The notes beneath the pieces are model-generated. The model searched no databases and was not told the DNA's origin. It saw nothing but the letters and a program-made list of their open reading frames with translations. Below are positions 18,102 through 25,867 of a stretch of 64,000 nt of DNA, in pieces. Made by a program: the position numbers and the translations under genes. Position 1 is the first letter of the stretch, and each line of letters opens with the position of its first letter. Origin of the DNA: Acuticoccus sediminis (GTDB taxonomy: Bacteria; Pseudomonadota; Alphaproteobacteria; Rhizobiales; Amorphaceae); the NCBI RefSeq assembly GCF_003258595.1, contig NZ_QHHQ01000003.1, positions 620,001 to 684,000 on the forward strand, given 5' to 3'.

Positions 18102-18610
18102 TGGAAGACGACGTCACGGCAGATGATCTGGCGACTGACGACGACAAGAAGAAAGGCGGCATGATGGGGACGATCCTCGCCGCCGTTGTCGTCACGCTCA
18201 TGGGCGGCGCCGCCGGCGCGGGCCTCGGCATGATGCAGGTGGACACGATCTCCAGCGTCGCCACCAAGCGCGCCAACGAGGTGGAGATCCAGAAGCCCTC
18301 CCTCGCCTGGGACAAGGAGACGACGGTGACCCGGCTGGAACCGGTCATCACCAACCTCGCCTCCCCGTCCGGCGCGCGCATCCGCCTCGACACCGCGATG
18401 GTGTTCGACGTGGAGGCGGTGGAGGACGTGGAGCGGATGAAGGCGACGCTCTCGACCGACCTCATCGCCTTCCTGCGCACGGTCTCGCTGGGGGAGCTCA
18501 TCGGCGCCTCGGCCTTCAACCACCTGCGCGACGACCTCAACGAACGCGTGCGCGCCGCCTCGAGCGGCACCGTGCAGGAGCTTCTGATCGAGTCGATGGT
18601 CTTCCAGTAG
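18101..18610 (+). CDS. fliL: Flagellar basal body-associated protein FliL
   Basis: Stator-associated membrane protein of 169 residues. A short acidic/lysine cytoplasmic N-terminus (about 1-20) is followed by one membrane helix (about 21-43) and a periplasmic SPFH-like domain ending in the conserved V-Q-E-L-L-I-E-S-M-V-F-Q. FliL rings surround stator units and support torque. It overlaps flgH by one base and precedes fliP by 16 bases. Confidence 0.88.
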   Translation: MEDDVTADDLATDDDKKKGGMMGTILAAVVVTLMGGAAGAGLGMMQVDTISSVATKRANEVEIQKPSLAWDKETTVTRLEPVITNLASPSGARIRLDTAMVFDVEAVEDVERMKATLSTDLIAFLRTVSLGELIGASAFNHLRDDLNERVRAASSGTVQELLIESMVFQ

Positions 18611-18626
18611 GGATTGGATCCGGAAA

Positions 18627-19379
18627 ATGACTTTCCGATTTGTGCGTCATGGTCTCATCGTCGCCATGGCGGCGAGCCCGCTCGTCCTCGTCGCCGGCGC
18701 GGCGGCCGCCCAGCAGCTCGACCTCTCCGAGCTGCTTCCGGCCGGCAGCGGCTCGGCCTCCGGGCGGATCATCCAGTTCGTCGCCCTCATCACGGTGCTG
18801 TCGCTGGCGCCGGGGCTCCTCATCATGGTGACGAGCTTCACCCGGATGATCGTCGCCCTCTCCTTCCTGCGCGCCGGTCTCGGCCTGCAGACGACGCCGG
18901 CGAACATCGTCGTGATCTCGCTGGCGCTCTTCATGACCTTCTACGTGATGGGTCCGGTGTTCGACAAAGCCTGGGAGGACGGGGTGCGCCCGCTGACCCA
19001 GAACGAGATCACCGAGGAGGAGGCCTACACCCGCGTCACCGAGCCGTTCAGGGAGTTCATGCTGCAGCAGGTGCGCCCGCGCGACCTCGAGCTCTTCGCC
19101 GACCTCGCCGGCATCGAGGCCTCGTCGGAGCGCGTGACGGAGCTGCGCACCCTCGTCCCCGCCTTCATGATCTCCGAGCTGCGGCGCGGCTTCGAGATCG
19201 GCTTCCTGGTGCTGCTCCCCTTCCTGGTGATCGACCTCATCGTCGCGACGCTCATCATGTCGATGGGCATGATGATGATGCCGCCGACGGTGATCGCGCT
19301 GCCGTTCAAGATCCTGTTCTTCGTCCTGATCGACGGCTGGAACCTGATCGTCGGTTCCCTGGTCCGCTCCTTCGTGTGA
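18627..19379 (+). CDS. fliP: Flagellar type III export gate protein FliP
   Basis: Export-gate protein of 250 residues. It has a cleavable signal peptide (about 1-28, A-A-A-Q-Q), as FliP typically does. Conserved helices follow: L-I-M-V-T-S-F-T-R-M-I-V-A-L-S-F-L-R near 75, the F-M-I-S-E-L-R-R-G-F-E-I-G-F segment near 178, and M-M-M-P-P-T-V-I-A-L-P-F-K near 215. fliQ and fliR, which complete the gate, are not in the window. It ends the rod/ring run. Confidence 0.95.
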   Translation: MTFRFVRHGLIVAMAASPLVLVAGAAAAQQLDLSELLPAGSGSASGRIIQFVALITVLSLAPGLLIMVTSFTRMIVALSFLRAGLGLQTTPANIVVISLALFMTFYVMGPVFDKAWEDGVRPLTQNEITEEEAYTRVTEPFREFMLQQVRPRDLELFADLAGIEASSERVTELRTLVPAFMISELRRGFEIGFLVLLPFLVIDLIVATLIMSMGMMMMPPTVIALPFKILFFVLIDGWNLIVGSLVRSFV

Positions 19380-19463
19380 GCGGGCCCGCGACGGGCGGCG
19401 GCTATGGCAACACAGAAATAATCACAGCCACCGCTCAATTCACAAAGCTTCAAGCAAGCTCGT

Positions 19464-19563
19464 CAGGTTAGAACCTGCTCGTGCGCAGGTTGGCGGACAG
19501 CACAGTTCCCGCCAATGACATGAAGTCCACCCTGCGAGCCGTGTCCGGCATGTTTCCCCTCAT
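19464..19563 (+). promoter_or_regulatory. Upstream module of flagellin 1
   Basis: Two elements shared with flagellins 3, 4 and 5 lie here. GCAGGTTGG sits at 19485-19493, about 95 bases before the start. A leader block at 19528-19563 contains CGGCATGTTT, preceded by CCCTGCGAGCCG. Only this copy also has alternating half-sites, CAGGTT-AG-AACCTG (19464-19477) and then CAGGTT again, so AACCTGC 19472-19478 can pair with GCAGGTT 19485-19491. A promoter or regulator site is inferred from conservation alone. Confidence 0.5.
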
Positions 19564-19588
19564 CTTGTATTGCGTAGAGGACGAAACA

Positions 19589-20485
19589 ATGACCAGCATC
19601 ATCACGAACGCTGCCGCGATCTCCGCCCTTCGGAACCTGCAGAACGTCAACAGCGCCCTCGAGACCACCAACGAGCGCGTCTCCACCGGCCTGCGCGTCA
19701 ACGACGCCGCCGACAACGCGACCTACTGGGAGCTCGCCACCACCGCGCGTTCGGAGAACTCCGCCGACATCGCCCTGCGCGACTCGCTCGGCATCGGCAA
19801 GGCGCTGATGACCTCCGTGCAGGCGACGATGGACGCGACCGTCTCCGAGCTGCAGGACCTCCAGACCCTTCTCGTCTCCGCGCGGCAGGCCGGTGCCGAC
19901 CGCTCGGCGATCCAGACGGAGGTGGACGGCATCGTCTCCCGCCTCGAGTCCCTCGCGGCGACCCAGCCGATGAACGGCGTGACCCTGTTCACCGCCGACC
20001 CGGCCTCGAACAGCGACATCTCCTACGTCACCTCGATCAACCACTCCGCCACCACCACCTTCGGCACGCTGACGGTCGCGACGGACAGCTTCATCCTGAC
20101 CGACTCGGCAACGAACGCGGGCATCCTCAACGGCACGGCTGCCGCGGTCATCACCGACCTCGACGGCACGACGGTGAGCGCGGCGACCGACGCGACGGCC
20201 GCCACCGTGCTCGACCCGTACATCGCCGCGCTCGACACGGCGATCGCCTCCGCAATCGCGGGTGCGCAGGAGGCCGGCGCCTCCCTCTCCGCCCTGGAGT
20301 CGGCCGAGTCGTACCTCAACTCGATGATCGACGCGCGGACGGTGGCGATCGGCGACCTCGTCGACGCCAACATGGAGGAGGAATCCACCAAGCTCCGCGC
20401 CCTGCAGACGCAACAGCAGCTCGCTATCGAGGCCCTCTCGATCGCGAACTCGCAGAGCTCCTCGATCCTGGGCCTCTTCCGCTAG
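19589..20485 (+). CDS. Flagellin (paralogue 1)
   Basis: Flagellin of 298 residues. The N-terminal D0/D1 region has N-x-A-A-I-S-A-L-R-N-L-Q and the hallmark E-R-V-S-T-G-L-R-V-N-D-A-A-D-N. The C-terminal D1/D0 reads N-M-E-E-E-S-T-K-L-R-A-L-Q-T-Q-Q-Q-L and ends in L-G-L-F-R. The variable central part (about 135-215) is threonine/alanine rich and differs from the other copies. ATG 19589 follows GAGGACGAAACA; longer in-frame starts (19481) run into the conserved leader. It is the first of five flagellin genes and has its own terminator. Confidence 0.93.
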   Translation: MTSIITNAAAISALRNLQNVNSALETTNERVSTGLRVNDAADNATYWELATTARSENSADIALRDSLGIGKALMTSVQATMDATVSELQDLQTLLVSARQAGADRSAIQTEVDGIVSRLESLAATQPMNGVTLFTADPASNSDISYVTSINHSATTTFGTLTVATDSFILTDSATNAGILNGTAAAVITDLDGTTVSAATDATAATVLDPYIAALDTAIASAIAGAQEAGASLSALESAESYLNSMIDARTVAIGDLVDANMEEESTKLRALQTQQQLAIEALSIANSQSSSILGLFR

Positions 20486-20507
20486 GCGGCAGGTCCGGTC
20501 TCATGAA

Positions 20508-20535
20508 GGGTCGCCCTGACGGGCGGCCCTTTTTG
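20508..20535 (+). terminator. Rho-independent terminator after flagellin 1
   Basis: GGGTCGCCC (20508-20516), loop TGAC, then GGGCGGCCC (20521-20529) followed by a run of five T. The nine-pair stem has one G-U pair. The T run supports a true intrinsic terminator 23 bases after the stop codon. Confidence 0.85.
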
Positions 20536-20760
20536 TCGTTCCCCGGGAGCCGACATCCGGCCGCCGGCCGCGCGCCGGAGGGCGCCCCGGCACGGATGTT
20601 TCGGCGAACCTGATATCCTTCGCCAACCGCCCGCCTCTGCCACACATCCCCCATCTGATCCGAGGGAGCGCCACCGCTTCCGCGCCTGGAACGCGCGCCG
20701 GCGAGCGCGCTCGCAATCCCGCGCGGCGACCGGCTGGGGCCGAAGTGCTGTAGGACGAGT

Positions 20761-21447
20761 ATGCTGACCAACAATACCGCATCGAAGGTTTTCGGCGGGG
20801 CCGACGCCGCCGGCTCGACCGTGCGCGAACGGCGCGATGGCCCGAGCGACGGGATCGGGTCGGCCCTACCGCGCCTCCGGTCGGTCGCCACGCCGAACGG
20901 CGACGCCCAGACCGCTGATGCCGCCGCCCGGACACGGCCGTTGCCGCTCCGCGAGCTGCGCGAGCCGGTGCAGGAACCGGCCGACCGGCCGTCCGACTAC
21001 GATCCGTCGCTGTGGGACGCGTCCGCCGCCGAGCTCTCCATCGCGCCCGCCGGGCCCGCCCCGCACACCGCGGCGCCCGTCGCGCTTCTCCCTGCCCCCG
21101 TGCCGCCGGCGGACGACCTCGAAGGCGTCTACGTCGAGTTCGCCTTCGCCGACGAGGACGCCGCGCCGGCGCCGGCGCCCTCGCAGAGCCCAGGCGTGAA
21201 GTACGGCCGCCGCAGGACGGACAGGGTCGGCACCGCGCCTGTGTACGCGGACGCCAAGGACGCCGCTGCGGAGGTCCGCTGCACGGGTTCGGCCTTCGCC
21301 AACGCGCTGCTGACCGAGGTCACGACCCTCTCGGGAGACGCTCCGGCAAAGGTCGGCACCACCATCGACACCGGGGCCGAGACCGCGGCGCCGGCCATTG
21401 TCACCGGACAGGCGGCACGCAGCGCGCAGCGCTCCTACCGGTTCTGA
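20761..21447 (+). CDS. Unrecognised Ala/Pro-rich protein within the flagellin array
   Basis: Open frame of 228 codons with GC-rich third positions like its neighbours and a plausible ribosome site (TAGGACGAGT before ATG 20761). I do not recognise a family. It has no signal peptide or membrane helix. The composition is rich in Ala, Pro, Arg and Asp, suggesting disorder, with acidic segments (V-E-F-A-F-A-D-E-D) in the middle and a somewhat ordered C-terminal 60 residues. It lies between flagellin 1 and flagellin 2 on the same strand. A flagellar role is possible from position only. Confidence 0.5.
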   Translation: MLTNNTASKVFGGADAAGSTVRERRDGPSDGIGSALPRLRSVATPNGDAQTADAAARTRPLPLRELREPVQEPADRPSDYDPSLWDASAAELSIAPAGPAPHTAAPVALLPAPVPPADDLEGVYVEFAFADEDAAPAPAPSQSPGVKYGRRRTDRVGTAPVYADAKDAAAEVRCTGSAFANALLTEVTTLSGDAPAKVGTTIDTGAETAAPAIVTGQAARSAQRSYRF

Positions 21448-21783
21448 CGCCTTCCCGGAGGCGCCGGGCGACGCGCCGGGCGACATTCCCTCGCCGGACG
21501 TCGCGGCACCGGTCCGAGGCAGGCGGCTCACCCGGCAAACCGGAATTTGCGAAAGCTGAAAGTGCGGCGGAAGTGCGGATTTCCTCGCTCCGCGGCAGTC
21601 CCGCGCCGGGGTTCGCGCGTTAAGTGGCCGAAGCCGGTTCGGCGGGTCGATCCGGCACCTGTTCCCCCATGTACGCCATGACGGCGTGCCCGGTCCGCTC
21701 CGTGTTCGGAGTCATCCCTTGCCGCCGCGCACCGTACCGCGCGTCAGGCAGCCTCATGTGTATCGAGTAGAGGACGCCAAGCG
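21448..21783. other. Intergenic stretch before the 85-residue orphan gene
   Basis: 336 bases with no supported gene. Its last 30 bases (about 21752-21783) resemble the flagellin 1 leader: both carry CTCAT, then TGTAT, then GTAGAGGACG just before the start codon. The rest shows no clear hairpin or promoter. Confidence 0.4.
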
Positions 21784-22041
21784 ATGAGACGCTCTCATCC
21801 CGACGGCCCGGTCCTGGCCCTCCTCCCGGCCAACGACAACGGCGCCCCCATCGTCGCCGATCTCCCCACGCCGCTCGCACGGCGGGGCACGCGGCTCTGC
21901 GGCACGGCGATCGCGCTGCCGCCCGGCGCGCTCGACGAGCTGCGCAACCTCAACGCCCATCGCATCCGCTACGCCGAGGCGCTGCAACGCCTCGCCGCGG
22001 ACCGCGAGGCGTTCCGGGAGTTGCTGGCCGAGTTCCGGTAG
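21784..22041 (+). CDS. Small unrecognised protein with a flagellin-like leader
   Basis: Frame of 85 codons. The N-terminal half is proline/alanine rich with L-L-P-A-N-D-N-G-A-P. The C-terminal half is a clear amphipathic helix (A-L-D-E-L-R-N-L-N-A-H-R-I-R-Y-A-E-A-L-Q-R-L). It is shorter than FlaF and FlbT and does not resemble either, although a small helical flagellin-synthesis factor would suit the place. GAGGACG lies about 10 bases before ATG 21784 in a leader like that of flagellin 1. It precedes flagellin 2 by 66 bases and may be co-transcribed with it. Confidence 0.6.
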   Translation: MRRSHPDGPVLALLPANDNGAPIVADLPTPLARRGTRLCGTAIALPPGALDELRNLNAHRIRYAEALQRLAADREAFRELLAEFR

Positions 22042-22107
22042 GCGGCGGCAGGGGCGAGCCGAACCGGACGGACCGACGAGGGATCAGGACGCAGAAGGAT
22101 CACGGTT

Positions 22108-23022
22108 ATGACGACCATCCACGCCAACAGCGCCGCGCTGACGGCCCTTCGCGAAGTCAATTCGATCAACAGGCAGATCGCCGCCAGTACCGAGCGGGTC
22201 TCGACCGGCAACCGCATCAACAGCGCCAGGGACGGCGCCGCACTCTGGGCCATCGCGGCGACGATCCAGAGCGACATCTCGCTGTCGGACACCCTCATCG
22301 ACCAGCTGGCCGTCGCAGAGGCCGCGTTCGACGCCGCGTCCGCGGGGCTGTCGTCCGCATCCGACACGCTCCAGGACATCCGCGACAACCTCGTCCTCGC
22401 CCGCGCGAACGGGGCCGACCGCGTCACCATCCAGAGCGAGATCGACGGGCTCCAGGCCACGCTCCGGTCGACGGCGGCGGACGCCAACATCGGCGATGTC
22501 GAGATCCTCAGCCAGTCCGCGTCGGCGAGCTACAATCCGGTGAAGTCGTTCGTCGCCAACGTCAGCCGCTCGGGCGGTTCCGTCACCGTCACCGACTTCG
22601 AGATCGACGTCCGCGGCGTGGCGCTCGTCAACGACAACGCCGACGAGGGCATCCTCGACGCCTCGCGCACCGAGAACGCAACCACCGATACCGTGCTCGA
22701 CTTCGACATTTCCGGGCTGACGGACTCGGCGGCGGACATCCAGACGATCGACGACCTCATCGCCATCGTCGACGCGGCCATGGGCGAGGTCACGGACGCC
22801 GGAGCGACCGTCGGCGCGATGGTCAACCAGGTGCAGTCCCACGCCGCCATGGTGGAGACGATCGCGACGGCGCGCGAGCAGGCCTACGCCTCCCTCGTCG
22901 AAGTGGACCTCGAGGAGGAGGCCGCGTTGCAGGAGGCGCTTCTCGTGCGGCAGCAGCTCGCCATCGAGGCGCTCGCGATCTCCAACTCCTCGCTGTCCAC
23001 GATCCTGCGCCTCTTCGAATAG
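22108..23022 (+). CDS. Flagellin (paralogue 2, most divergent copy)
   Basis: Flagellin of 304 residues. The N-terminal S-T-E-R-V-S-T-G-N-R-I-N-S-A-R-D-G-A and C-terminal R-Q-Q-L-A-I-E-A-L-A-I-S-N-S-S-L place it in the family. It differs clearly from the other four: the C-terminus reads V-D-L-E-E-E-A-A-L-Q-E-A in place of N-M-E-E-E-S-T-K-L, and it ends L-R-L-F-E. It also lacks the GCAGGTTGG and CGGCATGT upstream elements. It could be a minor, early or specialised filament subunit. AAGGATCACGGTT precedes ATG 22108. Confidence 0.9.
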   Translation: MTTIHANSAALTALREVNSINRQIAASTERVSTGNRINSARDGAALWAIAATIQSDISLSDTLIDQLAVAEAAFDAASAGLSSASDTLQDIRDNLVLARANGADRVTIQSEIDGLQATLRSTAADANIGDVEILSQSASASYNPVKSFVANVSRSGGSVTVTDFEIDVRGVALVNDNADEGILDASRTENATTDTVLDFDISGLTDSAADIQTIDDLIAIVDAAMGEVTDAGATVGAMVNQVQSHAAMVETIATAREQAYASLVEVDLEEEAALQEALLVRQQLAIEALAISNSSLSTILRLFE

Positions 23023-23066
23023 GCGCGGCCCCTGGACATGCTGACCGGTGGGAAATGCGGACCCGC

Positions 23067-23092
23067 GGCCACGTCCCGGCAAGGACGTGGCC
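23067..23092. terminator. Strong hairpin after flagellin 2
   Basis: Perfect ten-base inverted repeat GGCCACGTCC (23067-23076) and GGACGTGGCC (23083-23092) with a six-base loop, 45 bases after the flagellin 2 stop. There is no T run, so termination is likely but not certain; mRNA stabilisation is an alternative. Confidence 0.55.
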
Positions 23093-23226
23093 CTATGGCA
23101 TTCAGGCTCGCACCGGCATGCGCGGTCCCGCTTCCCGGGCCGGGGCGCGACCGGTACCCCGAAAAATCGAAAAGCTGACACACCACAAGGTTCGTGCCAG
23201 CGACGCGGCGTAGACGATTAAGCGTA

Positions 23227-23326
23227 GCAGGTTGGACGAACACGGCATCCCCCACTCGAACGCGCCGGTGCTCTCCAAAGGCATGAGGCCGCCCTGAACA
23301 AGCCGACCGTCGGCATGTCTTTCTCA
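23227..23326 (+). promoter_or_regulatory. Upstream module of flagellin 3
   Basis: GCAGGTTGG at 23227-23235 and a leader block from CCAAAGG (23275) through CGGCATGTCTTTCTCA, ending at 23326. Exactly 19 bases separate the block from the start codon, as in flagellins 4 and 5. The segment before it in this 323-base spacer shows no gene. Confidence 0.55.
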
Positions 23327-23345
23327 AGTGCCACAAGGAAAGACG

Positions 23346-24341
23346 ATGACGAGCCTTCTCACCAATACCGCGGCGATGGTCGCGCTTCAGACGCTCAACA
23401 GCATCAACTCCTCGCTCAACGAGGCGAACAACCGTGTGTCGACGGGCCTGCGGATCCGGCAGGCCGCGGACTCGGCCGCCTACTGGGCGATCGCGACGAC
23501 CACCGACTCCGACAACGGCGCGCTCAGCACCGTCAAGGACGCGCTCGCCATCGGCAAGTCGACCCTCGACGTCGCCTATAGCGGCCTCGACAACATCCGG
23601 GACTCGCTCCAGAAGCTCAAGGAGCTCCTGGTCTCGGCCCGCCAGCCGGGCGTCAACCGCGCCAACGTCCAGGTCGAAATCGACGGCCTCATCACCGACA
23701 TGGTGAACAAGGCCGGCGCCTCGGTGATCAACGAGCAGAACTTCCTCTCCGTCGACACCGACGACGCGGCCTACAACTCCACCAAGGCCGTCGTCGCATC
23801 GTTCGAGCGTGCCGCGTCGGGCATCGCCCTCTCGACCATCGACCTCGACATCACCAACGTCATCCTGGTCGACGCGGACAGCTCCAACGACGGCCACAAC
23901 GGCATCCTCGACCGCGACCGCTCCGGTTCCGGCATCGCCCAGGTGACCGACAGCGGCGGCGCCACCCACGACGGCATCATGGCGCTGATGTCCTACGAGG
24001 CGGCCGGCCCGGTCGACGTCGCCCCCATCGGCGACCTGACGGATTCGGCGGCGGACCTCACCATCCTGGAAGGCTTCATCCAGGGCGTCGACGAGACGCT
24101 GGTGGACGTCATCACCGCTCAGAACGCCGTCGGCGTGAACCTTGCCCGTGCCGAGAGCCAGCTCGTCTTCGTCGACGCGCTGATGGACGCCAACAAGCGC
24201 GCGGTCGGTGCCCTCGTCGATGCCAACATGGAAGAAGAGTCCACCAAGCTACGTGCCCTCCAGACCCAGCAGCAGCTTTCCGTCGAGTCGCTCTCCATCG
24301 CCAACGCCTCGGCCCAGAACGTCCTCGCCCTCTTCCGCTAA
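23346..24341 (+). CDS. Flagellin (paralogue 3)
   Basis: Flagellin of 331 residues, about 90% identical to paralogue 4 by eye and similar to 5. The N-terminus carries N-N-R-V-S-T-G-L-R-I-R-Q-A-A-D-S-A-A-Y-W, and the C-terminus N-M-E-E-E-S-T-K-L-R and ends L-A-L-F-R. The central domain contains an Asp/Gly-rich stretch (A-D-S-S-N-D-G-H-N-G near 195) shared only with paralogue 4. The ATG at 23346 follows AAGGAAAGACG, a leader identical in 3, 4 and 5. An in-frame ATG at 23328 lies inside the conserved leader and is rejected. Confidence 0.93.
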   Translation: MTSLLTNTAAMVALQTLNSINSSLNEANNRVSTGLRIRQAADSAAYWAIATTTDSDNGALSTVKDALAIGKSTLDVAYSGLDNIRDSLQKLKELLVSARQPGVNRANVQVEIDGLITDMVNKAGASVINEQNFLSVDTDDAAYNSTKAVVASFERAASGIALSTIDLDITNVILVDADSSNDGHNGILDRDRSGSGIAQVTDSGGATHDGIMALMSYEAAGPVDVAPIGDLTDSAADLTILEGFIQGVDETLVDVITAQNAVGVNLARAESQLVFVDALMDANKRAVGALVDANMEEESTKLRALQTQQQLSVESLSIANASAQNVLALFR

Positions 24342-24344
24342 ACG

Positions 24345-24362
24345 GACCGGCCCGGGCCGGTC
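24345..24362. repeat. Perfect 18-base palindrome after flagellin 3
   Basis: GACCGGCC then CGGGCCGGTC forms a perfect self-complementary 18-mer 3 bases after the stop codon. With no T run it is a weak terminator at best; transcription may read on toward flagellin 4. Confidence 0.5.
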
Positions 24363-24486
24363 GAGCCGCGCTCCCGCCCGGGGCGCGGCAGAACCGGCGC
24401 CGGCAGTCCGCCACCGCTGAGCTCAGCGCTCCCGGGCGCGAGCCGCAAGGCCGGGCCCAGCGTCATGCGATAGGCCTTGCGATGCA

Positions 24487-24577
24487 GCAGGTTGGTTCCA
24501 CGCCGCCGTGCATCCGGTCGTGCGTTCCCAAAGGTATGAGGCCGCCCTGCAAGCCGATCGTCGGCATGTCTTTCTCA
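24487..24577 (+). promoter_or_regulatory. Upstream module of flagellin 4
   Basis: GCAGGTTGG at 24487-24495 and a leader block from CCAAAGG (24528) through GCCGATCG and CGGCATGTCTTTCTCA, ending at 24577, 19 bases before the ATG. GCCGATCG resembles the enteric sigma-28 -10 element, but no TAAA box lies at the right distance. Confidence 0.55.
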
Positions 24578-24596
24578 CGTAGTCAAAGGAAAGACG

Positions 24597-25592
24597 ATGA
24601 CGAGCCTTCTCACAAACACCGCGGCCATGGTCGCGCTCCAGACGCTCAACAGCATCAACGCGTCGCTCAACGAAACGAACAACCGCGTCTCGACGGGTCT
24701 GCGGATCCGCGAGGCCTCCGACTCCGCCGCCTACTGGGCGATCGCGACGACCACCGCCTCCGACAACGGCGCGCTCAGCACCGTCAAGGACGCGCTCGCC
24801 ATCGGCAAGTCGACCCTCGACGTCGTCTACAACGGCCTCGAGACGACCCGCGACTCGCTCCAGAAGCTCAAGGAGCTCCTAGTCTCGGCCCGCCAGCCGG
24901 GCGTCAACCGTGTCAACGTCCAGGTCGAAATCGACGGTCTCATCACCGACATGGTGAACAAGGCCGGCGCCTCGGTGATCAACGAGCAGAACTTCCTCTC
25001 CGTCGACACCGACGACGCGGCCTACAACTCCACCAAGGCCGTCGTCGCCTCCTTCGAGCGCTCCGCGAGCGGGATCTCGATCTCGACCATCGACCTCGAC
25101 ATCTCGAACGTCATCCTCGTCGACGCCGACAGCTCCACGGACGGCCACAACGGCCTGCTCGACAAGGACCGCTCCGGCTCCGGCATCGCCCAGGTGACCG
25201 ACAGCGGCGGCGCCACCCATGACGGCATCATGGCGCTGATGTCCTACGAGGCGGCCGGCCCGGTCGACGTCGCCCCGATCGGCGACCTCACTGACTCGGC
25301 GGCCGACCTCACCACCCTGGAAGGCTTCATCCAGGGCGTCGACGCGGTCCTCGTCGATGTCATCTCCGCGCAGAACACGGTGGGTGTGAACCTCGCCCGC
25401 GCCGAGAGCCAGATGTCGTTCATCGATGCGCTGATGGACGCCAACACCCGCGCGGTCGGCTCGCTGATCGACGCCAACATGGAAGAAGAGTCCACCAAGC
25501 TGCGCGCGCTGCAGACCCAGCAGCAGCTCTCGGTGGAATCCCTCTCCATCGCCAACGCCTCGGCCCAGAACGTCCTGGCCCTCTTCCGTTAA
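24597..25592 (+). CDS. Flagellin (paralogue 4)
   Basis: Flagellin of 331 residues with the same domain plan as paralogue 3, including the Asp/Gly-rich middle. Conserved D0/D1 motifs are intact (N-N-R-V-S-T-G-L-R-I-R-E-A-S-D-S). The middle of the gene is nearly identical in DNA to paralogue 3. Its last 120 bases are identical to paralogue 5, including synonymous positions, which points to gene conversion. ATG 24597 has the shared AAGGAAAGACG leader. Confidence 0.93.
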   Translation: MTSLLTNTAAMVALQTLNSINASLNETNNRVSTGLRIREASDSAAYWAIATTTASDNGALSTVKDALAIGKSTLDVVYNGLETTRDSLQKLKELLVSARQPGVNRVNVQVEIDGLITDMVNKAGASVINEQNFLSVDTDDAAYNSTKAVVASFERSASGISISTIDLDISNVILVDADSSTDGHNGLLDKDRSGSGIAQVTDSGGATHDGIMALMSYEAAGPVDVAPIGDLTDSAADLTTLEGFIQGVDAVLVDVISAQNTVGVNLARAESQMSFIDALMDANTRAVGSLIDANMEEESTKLRALQTQQQLSVESLSIANASAQNVLALFR

Positions 25593-25631
25593 GCGTACCG
25601 GCCTCCGGTCGAATTTCTGTGGCACCACCTG

Positions 25632-25662
25632 GGCCGCGTTCCCCCCGGAACGCGGCCTTTTT
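25632..25662 (+). terminator. Rho-independent terminator after flagellin 4
   Basis: Perfect 11-base stem GGCCGCGTTCC (25632-25642) and GGAACGCGGCC (25647-25657), loop CCCC, followed by five T. It lies 40 bases after the stop codon. Confidence 0.9.
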
Positions 25663-25742
25663 CAATGCCGTAGCGCCGGTCCGGACACCCGCTACGCATC
25701 CCAAGCCCCAGACCAGCGGCTGGGGGTAAACAGTCCGTGGCT

Positions 25743-25848
25743 GCAGGTTGGTCGGGCGTCTGCCGAGCCCGTTTTCCGGCGCACGCGCCGCCTTTGCCAA
25801 AGGGATGTACCCGCCCTGCTCCAGCCGATCGTCGGCATGTCTTTCTCA
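25743..25848 (+). promoter_or_regulatory. Upstream module of flagellin 5
   Basis: GCAGGTTGG at 25743-25751 and a leader block from CCAAAGG (25797) through GCCGATCG and CGGCATGTCTTTCTCA, ending at 25848, 19 bases before the ATG. The segment between the two elements is not conserved, so they are probably separate sites. Confidence 0.55.
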
Positions 25849-25867
25849 CATTCCCAAAGGAAAGACG

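Noticed and set aside
24528-24577. Sigma-28 promoter with GCCGATCG as -10
   Set aside because: No TAAA-type -35 lies 15 bases upstream, and the distance to CCAAAGG is 20-22 and varies among copies. Not supported, although transcription mapping could revive it.
23227-25760. GCAGGTTGG boxes as sigma-54 -24 elements
   Set aside because: The distance to a GC doublet at -12 varies (9, 9 and 10 bases) and is absent for flagellin 1, so the sigma-54 pattern is not kept.
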